Shown: one piece after another, positions 30,305-38,418 of the stretch
Position numbering within the stretch: position 1 is the stretch's first letter
Layout: each line of letters begins with the position of its first letter
NCBI RefSeq assembly: GCF_008579165.1
Contig: NZ_BKCN01000011.1
DNA: 64,000 nucleotides
DNA from: Iodidimonas nitroreducens
GTDB lineage: Bacteria > Pseudomonadota > Alphaproteobacteria > Sphingomonadales > Rhodothalassiaceae
Strand: one strand, 5' to 3'
Notes under the pieces: model-generated
What the model was told of the DNA's origin: nothing
The model's input: the letters and a program-made list of their open reading frames with translations, nothing else
The model's database searches: none
Made by a program: the position numbers and the translations under genes

Positions 30305-31342
30305 TCAAGTTTTTTTTGGCTTGGCTTGTTCATAAAGCATCGTGGTGCCATTGGGCAGGGTGATCAGATCGATGGGCAGGGCGAGATCAAGGGCCTTCAG
30401 GATGGCCTCGCGGTCTTCGATGCGGATCACCGCCGTTACCCGCATGTCGTTCAAAGTGTCATCGCCAATCCGTACGGCATCCACCATGTAACGATTGAGA
30501 TCTTTCACCACCTGCGCCAAAGGGGTGCCGCGATAGATCAGGCGTCCCTCTCGCCATGCGGTGATGCTGGCCACATCGATCTGGCTTTTGGCGCTGACAT
30601 CGGCGCCCGAAACGCGCGCCCCTTCGCCGCCTTGTAATTGGGTGGGTGGGGTTGATGGGCGGCTTTGCGACGAGACCGCCACATGGCCATCCATCACCGC
30701 AATTTCGGTTGCCTCGTCGCGCAGATGAATATTGAAGCGGGTGCCCAGAACCCGCACGGTGCCCGCGCCAGCATTCACTACAAAGGGCCGGCCCGCATCA
30801 GGGCGCACATCAAACAGCGCCTCGCCCTGGATTAGCCGCACATGGCGATCTTTTTGGTTGAAATCGACGGCGATGCGGCTGCGGGTATTGAGATAAATCG
30901 TTGTGCCATCTTCCAATAACAAAGTGCGCTGCTCGCCCGCCGCTGTCTGATAATGCGTTGCACGCCAATCCTGGGGCCAGGGGATGACCCCGGTCTGGCT
31001 TAGGCCAAAAACGGAAAAACCGATGAGGAACAAAACCATGGCCGCGGCAAGCGGGCGGAAACGAAAAGCCCGGTGCGGGCCGAATTGGGGTGCAGGGGCT
31101 TCAAGGCGCGCATCCTTGTGCTCAGCATCCCGATCATTTTTTTGGCTTTCGGGGATGGCTTCCAAAGCATCCATGCTGGCCCACAGGGCTTGAATTTCCT
31201 CATAGGCACGGCGGTGCGCCAGATTTTCATCCCGCCATTGCGCAAAGGCTTTTTGCTCAATTTCGCTTATATCTGAATCGCGCAAGCGGGCAAACCAGCG
31301 GGTTGCCTCATCCAATGCCTTATTGCGCGTGTGTTTTATCAT
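30305..31342 (-). CDS. FecR-like anti-sigma / signal-transducing protein
   Basis: 345 residues. The cytoplasmic N-terminal domain (EATRWFARLRD, FAQWRDENLAHRRAYEEIQALW, about 12-55) is the DUF4880 sigma-binding part. One membrane helix lies near 97-115. The periplasmic FecR domain follows (TAAGEQRTLLLEDGTTIYLN, RVLGTRFNIHL), and a DUF4974-like C-terminal domain would contact the receptor's STN domain. It sits between the sigma factor gene (110 bp upstream) and the receptor (77 bp downstream), the standard order. It holds the sigma factor inactive until the receptor binds its ligand. Confidence 0.9.
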   Translation of the reverse strand: MIKHTRNKALDEATRWFARLRDSDISEIEQKAFAQWRDENLAHRRAYEEIQALWASMDALEAIPESQKNDRDAEHKDARLEAPAPQFGPHRAFRFRPLAAAMVLFLIGFSVFGLSQTGVIPWPQDWRATHYQTAAGEQRTLLLEDGTTIYLNTRSRIAVDFNQKDRHVRLIQGEALFDVRPDAGRPFVVNAGAGTVRVLGTRFNIHLRDEATEIAVMDGHVAVSSQSRPSTPPTQLQGGEGARVSGADVSAKSQIDVASITAWREGRLIYRGTPLAQVVKDLNRYMVDAVRIGDDTLNDMRVTAVIRIEDREAILKALDLALPIDLITLPNGTTMLYEQAKPKKT

Positions 31343-31452
31343 GGTTTTGATGCAGTCATCTTGATGCGGTTGAGCAAGGTTTAAGGGGCTGCCTTCATTT
31401 GTCCATAAAAGATGACGAACCAGAAAGCTTCAGCCTCAATCGGGAAGGCTGA

Positions 31453-31965
31453 TCAGAGGATCTTTTTGCGGCAGGCGGTCAGGGCTTCGATGATATATTT
31501 CTCAACACTGCTTTTGGAAACATGCAATTCCAAAGCGATAGCGTCATAAGATAATCCATGAAAGCGGTGAAGAATAAAAGCCTGCCGACAACGGGGGGGA
31601 AGCGCATTGATCGCCTCGCTGATGGCATCGATCTGCTGTCTGGCGGCAAGGTTGCGTTCGGGATCATCTGAAGACGGCCCGGCCAGATCATTGATCTCAC
31701 CGTCAAAAGATGGCGGCTCAATCTGTCTTTTGCGCTTTCGGGTGCGCAGCTTATCAATTGCCAGATTGCGCGCGCTTTTCCCGATGAAGGCGGCCAGATT
31801 GCTGATCGGGCCGGGATTTTGCATGCGCAAATAGCGAACATAGGCATCCTGCGCTGTATCCTGCGCATCCTGATGATGATTGAGCTTGCCCACCAAGGAG
31901 CGCACGAGACGCGCATTTCCTGTTCTGACAAGGCGATCAAGCTCGGCATTGCGCTGCCTGCTCAT
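31453..31965 (-). CDS. ECF sigma factor, FecI-like
   Basis: 170 residues. Region 2 includes HHQDAQDTAQDAYVRYLRM and ARNLAIDKLRTRKRKR. Region 4 carries the helix-turn-helix ALPPRCRQAFILHRFHGLSYDAIA and HVSKSSVEKYIIEAL. These match the iron-starvation group of ECF sigma factors. It should drive the receptor operon when released by the adjacent FecR. Start ATG 31965 lacks a strong Shine-Dalgarno sequence. A promoter, perhaps Fur-controlled, must lie in the 220 bp before it, but I cannot identify a convincing Fur box. Confidence 0.88.
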   Translation of the reverse strand: MSRQRNAELDRLVRTGNARLVRSLVGKLNHHQDAQDTAQDAYVRYLRMQNPGPISNLAAFIGKSARNLAIDKLRTRKRKRQIEPPSFDGEINDLAGPSSDDPERNLAARQQIDAISEAINALPPRCRQAFILHRFHGLSYDAIALELHVSKSSVEKYIIEALTACRKKIL

Positions 31966-32188
31966 GTCTGGCGCTGCCTTATGTTATATATCCCCAAAGA
32001 TGTGTGGATTAGATCGCGCCAATCTGCACATTGCAAGGGAATTATACGGGGGATTTCGCAGGAACCGGATTGAGCCGCCCGAAAATGCAGCCCCATGATC
32101 CCGCCTTTACGAAGGGTGCGGCATCAGGTCCGCTGGCGGAGATGCACGCGCCCTTGCGTATCGATGGGGGCGGGATTAGCTTGCAGGC
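31966..32188. other. Divergent intergenic region between the ECF sigma gene and ctaA
   Basis: It carries the promoters of two divergent genes. I see no clear -35/-10 pair, terminator or palindrome that I would defend, and no additional gene. Confidence 0.4.
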
Positions 32189-33262
32189 ATGAAAAGCATT
32201 ACAACACATAGCGGTCAAGCGGGGAGCGGCCTGCGCAGTCGTTCAGCTCAGGAGCGCGCTTTGGGCCGCTGGCTTTTATGGGTTGCGGCCTTGGTCTTCC
32301 TTATGGTGGTGGTAGGGGGGATCACAAGGCTGACGGAATCCGGGCTTTCAATGGTCGATTGGCGGCCCGTTACGGGGATTTTGCCGCCCCTCAACGAACA
32401 GGAATGGCAGGCGGCTTTCGATCAGTATAAAGCCTCGCCGGAATATCGGATCAATAATCGCGGAATGAGCCTTGCGCAGTTCAAAGGCATTTTCTGGTGG
32501 GAATATGGCCATCGCTTATTGGGGCGGCTGATCGGCTTGGTCTATGCCCTGCCTTTGGCCATTTTCTGGCTCCGGGGCCGTGTCCCCGGCGCTTATAAGG
32601 GGCGGCTGCTGTTTCTTTTGCTGTTGGGCGGGGCGCAGGGATTTCTTGGCTGGTTCATGGTGAAATCGGGCCTGATCGATCATCCTGAAGTCAGCCATTA
32701 TCGGCTGACCGCGCATCTCACCTTGGCTTTTGTGATCTTCTCCGCCCTTTTATGGACAGCGCTCGATCTGTTGTCGCGGGGGCGGCCTTATCGCGATGGG
32801 CATTTGCGCACTCTGGCGAAATGGCTGCTCGCCCTTGTCTTTTTGCAGATCATCATGGGTGGCCTGGTGGCGGGATTGAAGGCGGGCTATATTTTCAATA
32901 GCTGGCCCTTGATGGATGGCCGATTCGTTCCCGCTCAATTGGTGGATATGGCCCCCTTTTGGGTCAATCTGTTCGATAATAGCGCCACCGTGCAATTTGA
33001 TCATCGCATGGGGGCTTATGCCCTGTTTATCTTTGGGATCATCCTGCTGGTGAAAACTTATCGGCGGCGGGTGCCCGTGCGCCTGAAAATGCTGGCGGGG
33101 CTTATATTTGCGGCTTTATGTGCGCAGATCGCGCTGGGGATTTTCACCTTGCTTCATCATGTGCCGGTGGCTTTGGGGGCTGCCCATCAGGGGGGGGCGC
33201 TGGTGGTTCTGGCATTGGCTGTGGGCTATCTGCATAGCGTGCGAAAAAGCGATGGGCCTTAA
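32189..33262 (+). CDS. ctaA: Heme A synthase (CtaA/COX15)
   Basis: 357 residues with eight hydrophobic segments. The enzyme oxidises the C8 methyl of heme O to the formyl of heme A for the aa3 cytochrome oxidase, in the inner membrane. Four conserved His lie in WWEYGHRLLGR, YRLTAHLTL, FDHRMGAYA and AAHQGGAL, and the first segment carries GGITRLTESGLSM. The extracytoplasmic Cys pair of the Bacillus type is absent, as usual in Alphaproteobacteria and mitochondria. The rplM-rpsI operon follows on the same strand after 188 bp with its own promoter. Confidence 0.92.
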   Translation: MKSITTHSGQAGSGLRSRSAQERALGRWLLWVAALVFLMVVVGGITRLTESGLSMVDWRPVTGILPPLNEQEWQAAFDQYKASPEYRINNRGMSLAQFKGIFWWEYGHRLLGRLIGLVYALPLAIFWLRGRVPGAYKGRLLFLLLLGGAQGFLGWFMVKSGLIDHPEVSHYRLTAHLTLAFVIFSALLWTALDLLSRGRPYRDGHLRTLAKWLLALVFLQIIMGGLVAGLKAGYIFNSWPLMDGRFVPAQLVDMAPFWVNLFDNSATVQFDHRMGAYALFIFGIILLVKTYRRRVPVRLKMLAGLIFAALCAQIALGIFTLLHHVPVALGAAHQGGALVVLALAVGYLHSVRKSDGP

Positions 33263-33317
33263 TTGCGGTATAGAAATACCACAATTATAAACTGCTGCCA
33301 AATAAAGCGTTTTTTTC

Positions 33318-33344
33318 TTGACCTTCTTTGATTGCCGCTATAGA
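33318..33344 (+). promoter_or_regulatory. Putative sigma-70-type promoter of rplM-rpsI
   Basis: TTGACC (33318-33323) and TATAGA (33339-33344) are separated by 15 bases, shorter than the ideal 17. They lie about 105 bp before the L13 start, as expected for a ribosomal-protein leader. Confidence 0.5.
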
Positions 33345-33379
33345 TGGCGCAGGGAATGAGGTGTTTCAGGATCGGATGT

Positions 33380-33397
33380 CCATGAATTTTATCATGG
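33380..33397 (+). promoter_or_regulatory. Hairpin in the L13 mRNA leader
   Basis: CCATGA and TCATGG pair exactly around a six-base loop. Ribosomal protein operons are often autoregulated through such leaders, and L13 leaders are known in other bacteria. There is no match to a named motif that I can defend. Confidence 0.3.
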
Positions 33398-33450
33398 GGT
33401 TTTGGGGCATTTCTTTTTAATTTCAATCCAAGCACAAAGGATCACCGGAT

Positions 33451-33909
33451 ATGAAAACCTATTCGGCCAAGCCGAGTGAGGTTGAGAAAAAATGGCTGAT
33501 CATCGATGCGGAAGGGGTCGTCCTCGGCCGTCTTGCATCTTTGGTTGCCATGCGCCTCCGCGGTAAGCACAAGCCACTTTATACCCCGCATATCGATTGT
33601 GGTGATAATGTCATCATCATCAATGCCGATAAGATCAAGCTGACCGGCAATAAGCGCGATCAGAAGATTTATTATCGCCATACCGGTCATCCCGGTGGGA
33701 TCAAGCAGGCTACCGCCCGCCAGATTCTGGAAGGGCGCTTTCCCGAGCGGGTTGTTGAAAAAGCAGTTGAACGCATGATTCCGCGCGGTCCGCTGGGCCG
33801 TCAGCAGATGCGCAATCTCAAAGTCTATGCCGGCACCGATCATCCTCATCAGGCCCAACAGCCTGAAGTGATCGATCTCGCCAGCATGAATCCCAAGAAC
33901 GCGAGGTAA
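33451..33909 (+). CDS. rplM: 50S ribosomal protein L13
   Basis: 152 residues; full length. Diagnostic stretches are KKWLIIDAEGVVLGRLAS near the N-terminus, HKPLYTPHIDCGDNVIIINA, and YYRHTGHPGG, with MIPRGPLGRQQMRNLKVYAG near the C-terminus. L13 is an early assembly protein of the large subunit. It is followed five bases later by rpsI, the invariant order. Start ATG 33451 has AAGGATC upstream. No frameshift here. Confidence 0.97.
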   Translation: MKTYSAKPSEVEKKWLIIDAEGVVLGRLASLVAMRLRGKHKPLYTPHIDCGDNVIIINADKIKLTGNKRDQKIYYRHTGHPGGIKQATARQILEGRFPERVVEKAVERMIPRGPLGRQQMRNLKVYAGTDHPHQAQQPEVIDLASMNPKNAR

Positions 33910-33914
33910 CGGGC

Positions 33915-34415
33915 ATGGCCACTGAAAAACAAAGCCTTCAGGATCTTAAGGAAATGACCCGGGCCGCTGTCACTGATGATGTGTCGGCTTCAGATGTTGT
34001 TGTTGAACGCAAGCAGGAAATCGATGCGCAGGGCCGGGCCTATGCCACCGGTCGGCGCAAGGATTCGGTTGCCCGCGTATGGGTGAAGCCGGGTTCGGGC
34101 AAGATCACGGTGAATGGCCGCGATCAGGCGCAATATTTTGCGCGCCCCACTCTGCGTCTCGTGGTCAATCAGCCCTTCGATGTTTCGGGCCGGAAAAACC
34201 AGTTCGATGTGGTGGCAACCGTTAAAGGCGGTGGCCTTTCGGGGCAGGCCGGTGCGGTGAAGCATGGCATTGCCCAGGCTTTGCAACGCTATGAGCCGGA
34301 ATTGCGCGGTGCTTTGAAGGCCGCCGGTTTCCTGACCCGGGATGCGCGCATGGTGGAACGCAAGAAATACGGTCGGGCCAAGGCACGCCGCAGCTTCCAG
34401 TTCTCCAAGCGCTGA
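33915..34415 (+). CDS. rpsI: 30S ribosomal protein S9
   Basis: 166 residues. The S9 core begins near residue 42 (YATGRRKDSVARVWVKPGSG) and ends with the invariant RRSFQFSKR tail that reaches into the ribosomal P site. The first 40 residues are an acidic extension typical of Alphaproteobacteria. GGGLSGQAGAVKHGIAQAL is the usual central motif. Co-transcribed with rplM and closed by a strong terminator at 34440. Confidence 0.97.
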   Translation: MATEKQSLQDLKEMTRAAVTDDVSASDVVVERKQEIDAQGRAYATGRRKDSVARVWVKPGSGKITVNGRDQAQYFARPTLRLVVNQPFDVSGRKNQFDVVATVKGGGLSGQAGAVKHGIAQALQRYEPELRGALKAAGFLTRDARMVERKKYGRAKARRSFQFSKR

Positions 34416-34439
34416 TTTTACGTCTATCGCAAAAAAATG

Positions 34440-34468
34440 GGCCGTCCCTTATCGGGGCGGCCTTTTTT
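34440..34468 (+). terminator. Rho-independent terminator of rplM-rpsI
   Basis: GGCCGTCCC pairs with GGGGCGGCC around a TTATC loop, followed by six T. An A-run upstream makes it partly bidirectional. Confidence 0.9.
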
Positions 34469-34541
34469 GGTTACTCCGGCTTTCTTTTTCGTCAAGCCGG
34501 GCTGTTTTTCTTTCGTCACCCCGTGCGCAGACCTCCACAAT

Positions 34542-34634
34542 CGTCACCCCGGCCTCCGAGCCGGGGTCCACTCTTTGTTTGCTTCCGCGCGAGCCCTTCA
34601 CGAGGTGGATCCCGGGTCTGCGCCCGGGATGACG
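34542..34634. repeat. Dispersed palindromic intergenic repeat, copy 2
   Basis: CGTCACCCCGG ... CCGGGATGACG brackets a centre with CCACTCTTTG and GAGGTGGATCCC, the same plan as 1780-1865. Partial arms just outside (CGTCACCCCG near 34514 and CGGGGTGACC near 34651) suggest nested or tandem copies. It sits between rpsI and the convergent icd gene. Confidence 0.65.
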
Positions 34635-34706
34635 AAAAAAGGGGTCCGGCCGGGGTGACCAAAGTCAAGAGAGGCCGGGGCAACGCCGAAGGACGTGGAG
34701 ACGACC

Positions 34707-35921
34707 TCAGGCGAGTTTGGATTTCAGGCCTTCGTCGATCTTCTCGAAGAATTGCTCGGTGGTCAGCCAGCTTTGATCGGGGCCGATGAGCAGGGCCAGA
34801 TCCTTGGTCATATAGCCCTGTTCCACGATTTCCACGCAGATCTCTTCCAGAGCTGTGGCAAAGTCTTCAACGGCTGGCGTGTCATCCATCTTCCCGCGAT
34901 AGCTCAAGCCCCGCGACCAGGCAAAGATCGAGGCAATGGGATTGGTCGAGGTGGCCTTGCCCGCCTGATGCTGGCGATAATGGCGGGTAACGGTGCCATG
35001 GGCGGCTTCGGCTTCCACGGTATTGCCATCGGGGGTGAGCAGCACCGATGTCATCAGCCCCAATGAGCCAAAGCCCTGGGCCACGGTATCGGATTGCACA
35101 TCGCCATCATAGTTTTTGCAGGCCCAGACAAAACCGCCCGACCATTTCATGGCGGCGGCCACCATGTCATCGATCAAACGATGTTCATAGGTCAGGCCCT
35201 TGGCATCGAACTGGCTCTTGAATTCAGCATCAAAGATCTCCTGAAACAGATCCTTGAACCGGCCATCATAGGCTTTCAGGATGGTGTTTTTGGTGCTGAG
35301 ATAGACCGGGAAACCGCGTTGCAGGCCATAGTTGAACGAGGCCCGGGCGAAATCACGGATCGAATCATCAAGATTATACATGCCCATGGCCACACCGGCC
35401 GAGGGGAATTCAAACACTTCATATTCCACCGGCTCGCCGCCATCGGCGGGGGTGTAGGTCATGGTCAGCCGACCGGGGCCGGGCACCCGGAAATCGGTGG
35501 CGCGATACTGATCGCCAAAGGCATGGCGGCCAATCACCATCGGTTGGGTCCAGCCCGGAACAAGGCGCGGCACATTCTGGATGATGATCGGCTCACGGAA
35601 AACGGTGCCCCCCAGAATATTGCGGATGGTGCCATTGGGCGAGCGCCACATTTTCTTGAGGTCAAATTCTTCGACCCGGGCTTCATCGGGGGTGATGGTG
35701 GCGCATTTCACACCAACGCCGTATTTCTTGATGGCATTGGCGGCATCCACCGTGATCTGATCATCGGTTTCATCGCGCTTTTGCACAGACAGATCATAAT
35801 AATGCAGATCAACATCCAGATAAGGCAGAATGAGCCGTTCGCGGATCCATTTCCAGATAATCCGGGTCATTTCGTCGCCATCGAGCTCGATGATAGGATT
35901 TTTGACTTTAATCTTGGCCAT
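34707..35921 (-). CDS. icd: NADP-dependent isocitrate dehydrogenase (eukaryote-like homodimer type)
   Basis: 404 residues. It converts isocitrate to 2-oxoglutarate in the TCA cycle with NADP reduction. The sequence has the IDH1/IDH2-type landmarks: ELDGDEMTRIIWKWIRE at the start, ATITPDEARVEEF, WRSPNGTIRNILGGTVFREPI for substrate binding, and AHGTVTRHYRQHQ for the cofactor site. This type differs from the E. coli enzyme and is usual in Alphaproteobacteria. Single gene, convergent with rpsI. Confidence 0.95.
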   Translation of the reverse strand: MAKIKVKNPIIELDGDEMTRIIWKWIRERLILPYLDVDLHYYDLSVQKRDETDDQITVDAANAIKKYGVGVKCATITPDEARVEEFDLKKMWRSPNGTIRNILGGTVFREPIIIQNVPRLVPGWTQPMVIGRHAFGDQYRATDFRVPGPGRLTMTYTPADGGEPVEYEVFEFPSAGVAMGMYNLDDSIRDFARASFNYGLQRGFPVYLSTKNTILKAYDGRFKDLFQEIFDAEFKSQFDAKGLTYEHRLIDDMVAAAMKWSGGFVWACKNYDGDVQSDTVAQGFGSLGLMTSVLLTPDGNTVEAEAAHGTVTRHYRQHQAGKATSTNPIASIFAWSRGLSYRGKMDDTPAVEDFATALEEICVEIVEQGYMTKDLALLIGPDQSWLTTEQFFEKIDEGLKSKLA

Positions 35922-36123
35922 TCTCAGTCCTCGTCTTTTGTTGCTATCGATCTGTTTTATTCAGGTCTATTCAGGAGGGCAGTTTCGGGCGCAGAACATG
36001 CAGCCCATAAACCATGGTTGGAAACACGCGCCCACACCCTCCCCGGAAAATCGGGCGCACCCTAGCAGGTGTTCGCCAACCAGAAAAGGAGATTGATGAT
36101 CAGGGCCCGATCGCTGGGGCCAA

Positions 36124-36708
36124 TCAGAAAAGATCGGCCTTGGCAGGGGTTCTCGGTTCGTCCATTTCCTTCATTACTTCAAGGATATAATCAAGATCGG
36201 GCGCGGTGATAAATAAATCGAGATTGGATGGATTGGCAAAGCCTTCGGCCGTGACATGGCGCAGCAAAGCCAGCAATGGCTCCCAATAGCCTTTGTGATT
36301 GAGCAGGAAAATCGGCTTGTCGTGCAGATCAAGCTGCGACCAGGTGAGCACTTCGATAAACTCATCCAGCGTTCCCATGCCGCCGGGTAAAACGATGAAC
36401 GCATCCGAGCGATCGAACATCATGCGTTTGCGGCTGTGCATATCCGTTACGATATGCAGTTCGCTCAATCCGGTTTGGGCAATTTCGGCCTGATCAAGAT
36501 GTTCGGGGATGATCCCCACCACGGATCCGCCCTCTTTCATCGCGGCACGGGCCATCAGGCCCATCAAGCCCACCTGTCCGCCGCCATAAACCAGGGTGAT
36601 GCCGGCTTCTGCCAGTATTTTCCCTGTATCTTCAGCAAGCTGGGCATAATCTTGATGAACGCCCGCCCGGGAACCGCAATAGACACAGACCGATTTTATC
36701 TTGGCCAT
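36124..36708 (-). CDS. LOG-family protein (TIGR00730), putative nucleotide phosphoribohydrolase
   Basis: 194 residues with a Rossmann-like fold. Signature motifs are VYGGGQVGLMG (about residues 40-50), SRKRMMF and the nucleotide site PGGMGTLDEFIE (about 107-118). LOG proteins release a free base from nucleoside 5'-monophosphates, in plants and some bacteria producing cytokinin. In most bacteria the substrate is unproven, and some members act on AMP or other purine monophosphates. ATG 36708 has AAGGAG five bases upstream; a GTG at 36714 is too close to that site. Single gene. Confidence 0.88.
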   Translation of the reverse strand: MAKIKSVCVYCGSRAGVHQDYAQLAEDTGKILAEAGITLVYGGGQVGLMGLMARAAMKEGGSVVGIIPEHLDQAEIAQTGLSELHIVTDMHSRKRMMFDRSDAFIVLPGGMGTLDEFIEVLTWSQLDLHDKPIFLLNHKGYWEPLLALLRHVTAEGFANPSNLDLFITAPDLDYILEVMKEMDEPRTPAKADLF

Positions 36709-36884
36709 AAGCACTCCTTTTGAGGATAAAAAAACATCATAGCGATGATTTTACCAATATTGTTTTTGATTTTTGGTGAACTGCGTCTTTAAGCAAGGCA
36801 CATTGATGTGACAGAAGGCGTCTTGCCGTAGTATGATTTCCCGGATTGAACAGGATGGATCAACGATCCTGAAAGAGTGACGTT

Positions 36885-37997
36885 TTGAGCAAATCTCCCA
36901 AATCAGATGATTGGTCTGAAGACAATCCCCGTCTGAGCCGACCATGGCTATCGGCGGGCTTGATGGTGCTTGCCTTTGCGGCGATCATCGGGCTTGCCTA
37001 TTTCAATTTTTCGGGGTCCGATCAAACCGAGACGTCGGCCGTGGGCTCAGATATTTCGGCCCAATCCAATGCGGATGTTTTGGCCGATGCGCCCATCAAT
37101 CCGTCATTTGATGTGGTGCGCATTTCGCGCGGCGGCACGGGTGTTCTGGCGGGTCGGGCGGCCCCGGAAAGCCGGGTTGAATTGCGTCTTGATGATCAGG
37201 TGATTGCCGAAGTGCGGGCGGATCGCAATGGCGAATGGGTTTTGATCCTTGAAGAACCACTGGCGGCTGGAACCGTTGAATTATCCCTGCGCGCCATTGA
37301 TGAGACGGGCGAGGTAAGAACATCGGATGATGTGGTGGTGGTATCGATCCCTGAGCCGATCCAGCCTGAGCGCTTTGTTGATCGGGAAGGCGAAGGAGTG
37401 GTCGCGGTTCTGACACCGAAAACCGGCGATGGCCCAAGCCGGGTGATGCAAAAGCCCGGGCTTGCCGCCCCCGGCGAGGTGGGGGATAGCCTTGCCGTGG
37501 ATACGGTGGATTTTGGTGCCGAAGGGCAAACGATCTTGTCGGGCCGGGCCCTGCCGCGCAGCACCGTGCGGGTTTATATCGATAATGAATTGATCGAAGA
37601 AGTGCGCGCCGGTGATGAGGGACGGTGGATGGCAAGCCAAACCCAGCCCATTGCCGATGGCGATCATGTGATCCGGGTGGATCAGGTGCTAACCGAAGGC
37701 GAAGTGCAATTGCGGGTGGAGCAGCCCTTCAAAGCAGGCATGGCCCTTGATCCATCACAGGCGCAATCGCGGGTCGTGGTTCAGCCGGGCAATACCTTAT
37801 GGACCATTGCCCGCAAGCTTTATGGCCGGGGCACCCGCTTCACGATGATCTTTCAGGAAAATTCCGAGCAGATCATCGATCCGGACCTGATTTATCCCGG
37901 CCAGCTTTTCCGGTTGCCGGGGGCGGATGAGTCTCAAAATGGCGAGCCTGCACCATCACCCGCACAAGAAGGCCAGGATGGAGAGGGCCAGCCCTAA
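36885..37997 (+). CDS. LysM-domain envelope protein with two Ig-like repeats
   Basis: 370 residues. A membrane anchor lies near residues 20-42, so the rest should be periplasmic. Two related repeats follow: one with VLAGRAAPESRVELRLDDQ (about 87) and one with ILSGRALPRSTVRVYIDNE (about 214), both looking like bacterial Ig-like adhesion modules. The C-terminal LysM (VQPGNTLWTIARKLYGRG, about 300-347) should bind peptidoglycan. The extreme C-terminus is Glu/Gln/Pro-rich. Homologues in Alphaproteobacteria are common but poorly studied. The start is TTG 36885. The stop overlaps the convergent stop of cytidine deaminase by four bases. Confidence 0.78.
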   Translation: MSKSPKSDDWSEDNPRLSRPWLSAGLMVLAFAAIIGLAYFNFSGSDQTETSAVGSDISAQSNADVLADAPINPSFDVVRISRGGTGVLAGRAAPESRVELRLDDQVIAEVRADRNGEWVLILEEPLAAGTVELSLRAIDETGEVRTSDDVVVVSIPEPIQPERFVDREGEGVVAVLTPKTGDGPSRVMQKPGLAAPGEVGDSLAVDTVDFGAEGQTILSGRALPRSTVRVYIDNELIEEVRAGDEGRWMASQTQPIADGDHVIRVDQVLTEGEVQLRVEQPFKAGMALDPSQAQSRVVVQPGNTLWTIARKLYGRGTRFTMIFQENSEQIIDPDLIYPGQLFRLPGADESQNGEPAPSPAQEGQDGEGQP

Positions 37998-38391
37998 AAA
38001 CTAAAAGAGTGGGGCAAAAGATCGGCCATCTTGTAACGGCTGATCTTGCCCCCGGCCCCTTCCAGCAGGATTTGGGTTTCGGCATCGGCAAATTCCAGAA
38101 TTTTTTGCCGACAGCCGCCGCAGGGCGTGCAGTCTTCAAGCTATCGCCCGCATGGCCGCCCACGATGGCGATGATTTTGATCTGTTTCCGCCCTGCCGTG
38201 ATCATCGAACCAATGGCATTGGCCTCGGCGCAGATGCCTTCGGGATAGGCGGCATTTTCAACATTGCAGCCGGCATGAATATCACCGGCCTCATCTAAAA
38301 CAGCCGCCCCCACATGATAGTGAGAATAAGGAGCGTGAGCATGATGGCGGGCGGCTTTGGCGGCTGTCCACAAGGCATTTTCTTTGGTCAT
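37994..38391 (-). CDS. cdd: Cytidine deaminase (frameshift in sequence)
   Basis: About 133 residues after one G is restored near 38133. It hydrolyses cytidine or deoxycytidine to uridine with ammonia release. The zinc motif is complete in the restored frame: CAEANAI (Cys-Ala-Glu) and CTPCGGCRQ (Pro-Cys-x-x-Cys); the substrate loop NVENAAYPEGICAE is also present. ATG 38391 has AAGG seven bases upstream. It is the last gene of the pyrimidine-degradation operon, 27 bp after the dihydropyrimidinase stop, where it would feed cytosine nucleosides in. The step from uridine to uracil (phosphorylase or hydrolase) is not encoded in the window. Confidence 0.9.
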
Positions 38392-38418
38392 GTTCAAACC
38401 TTTTCTTTGTGTTATGGC

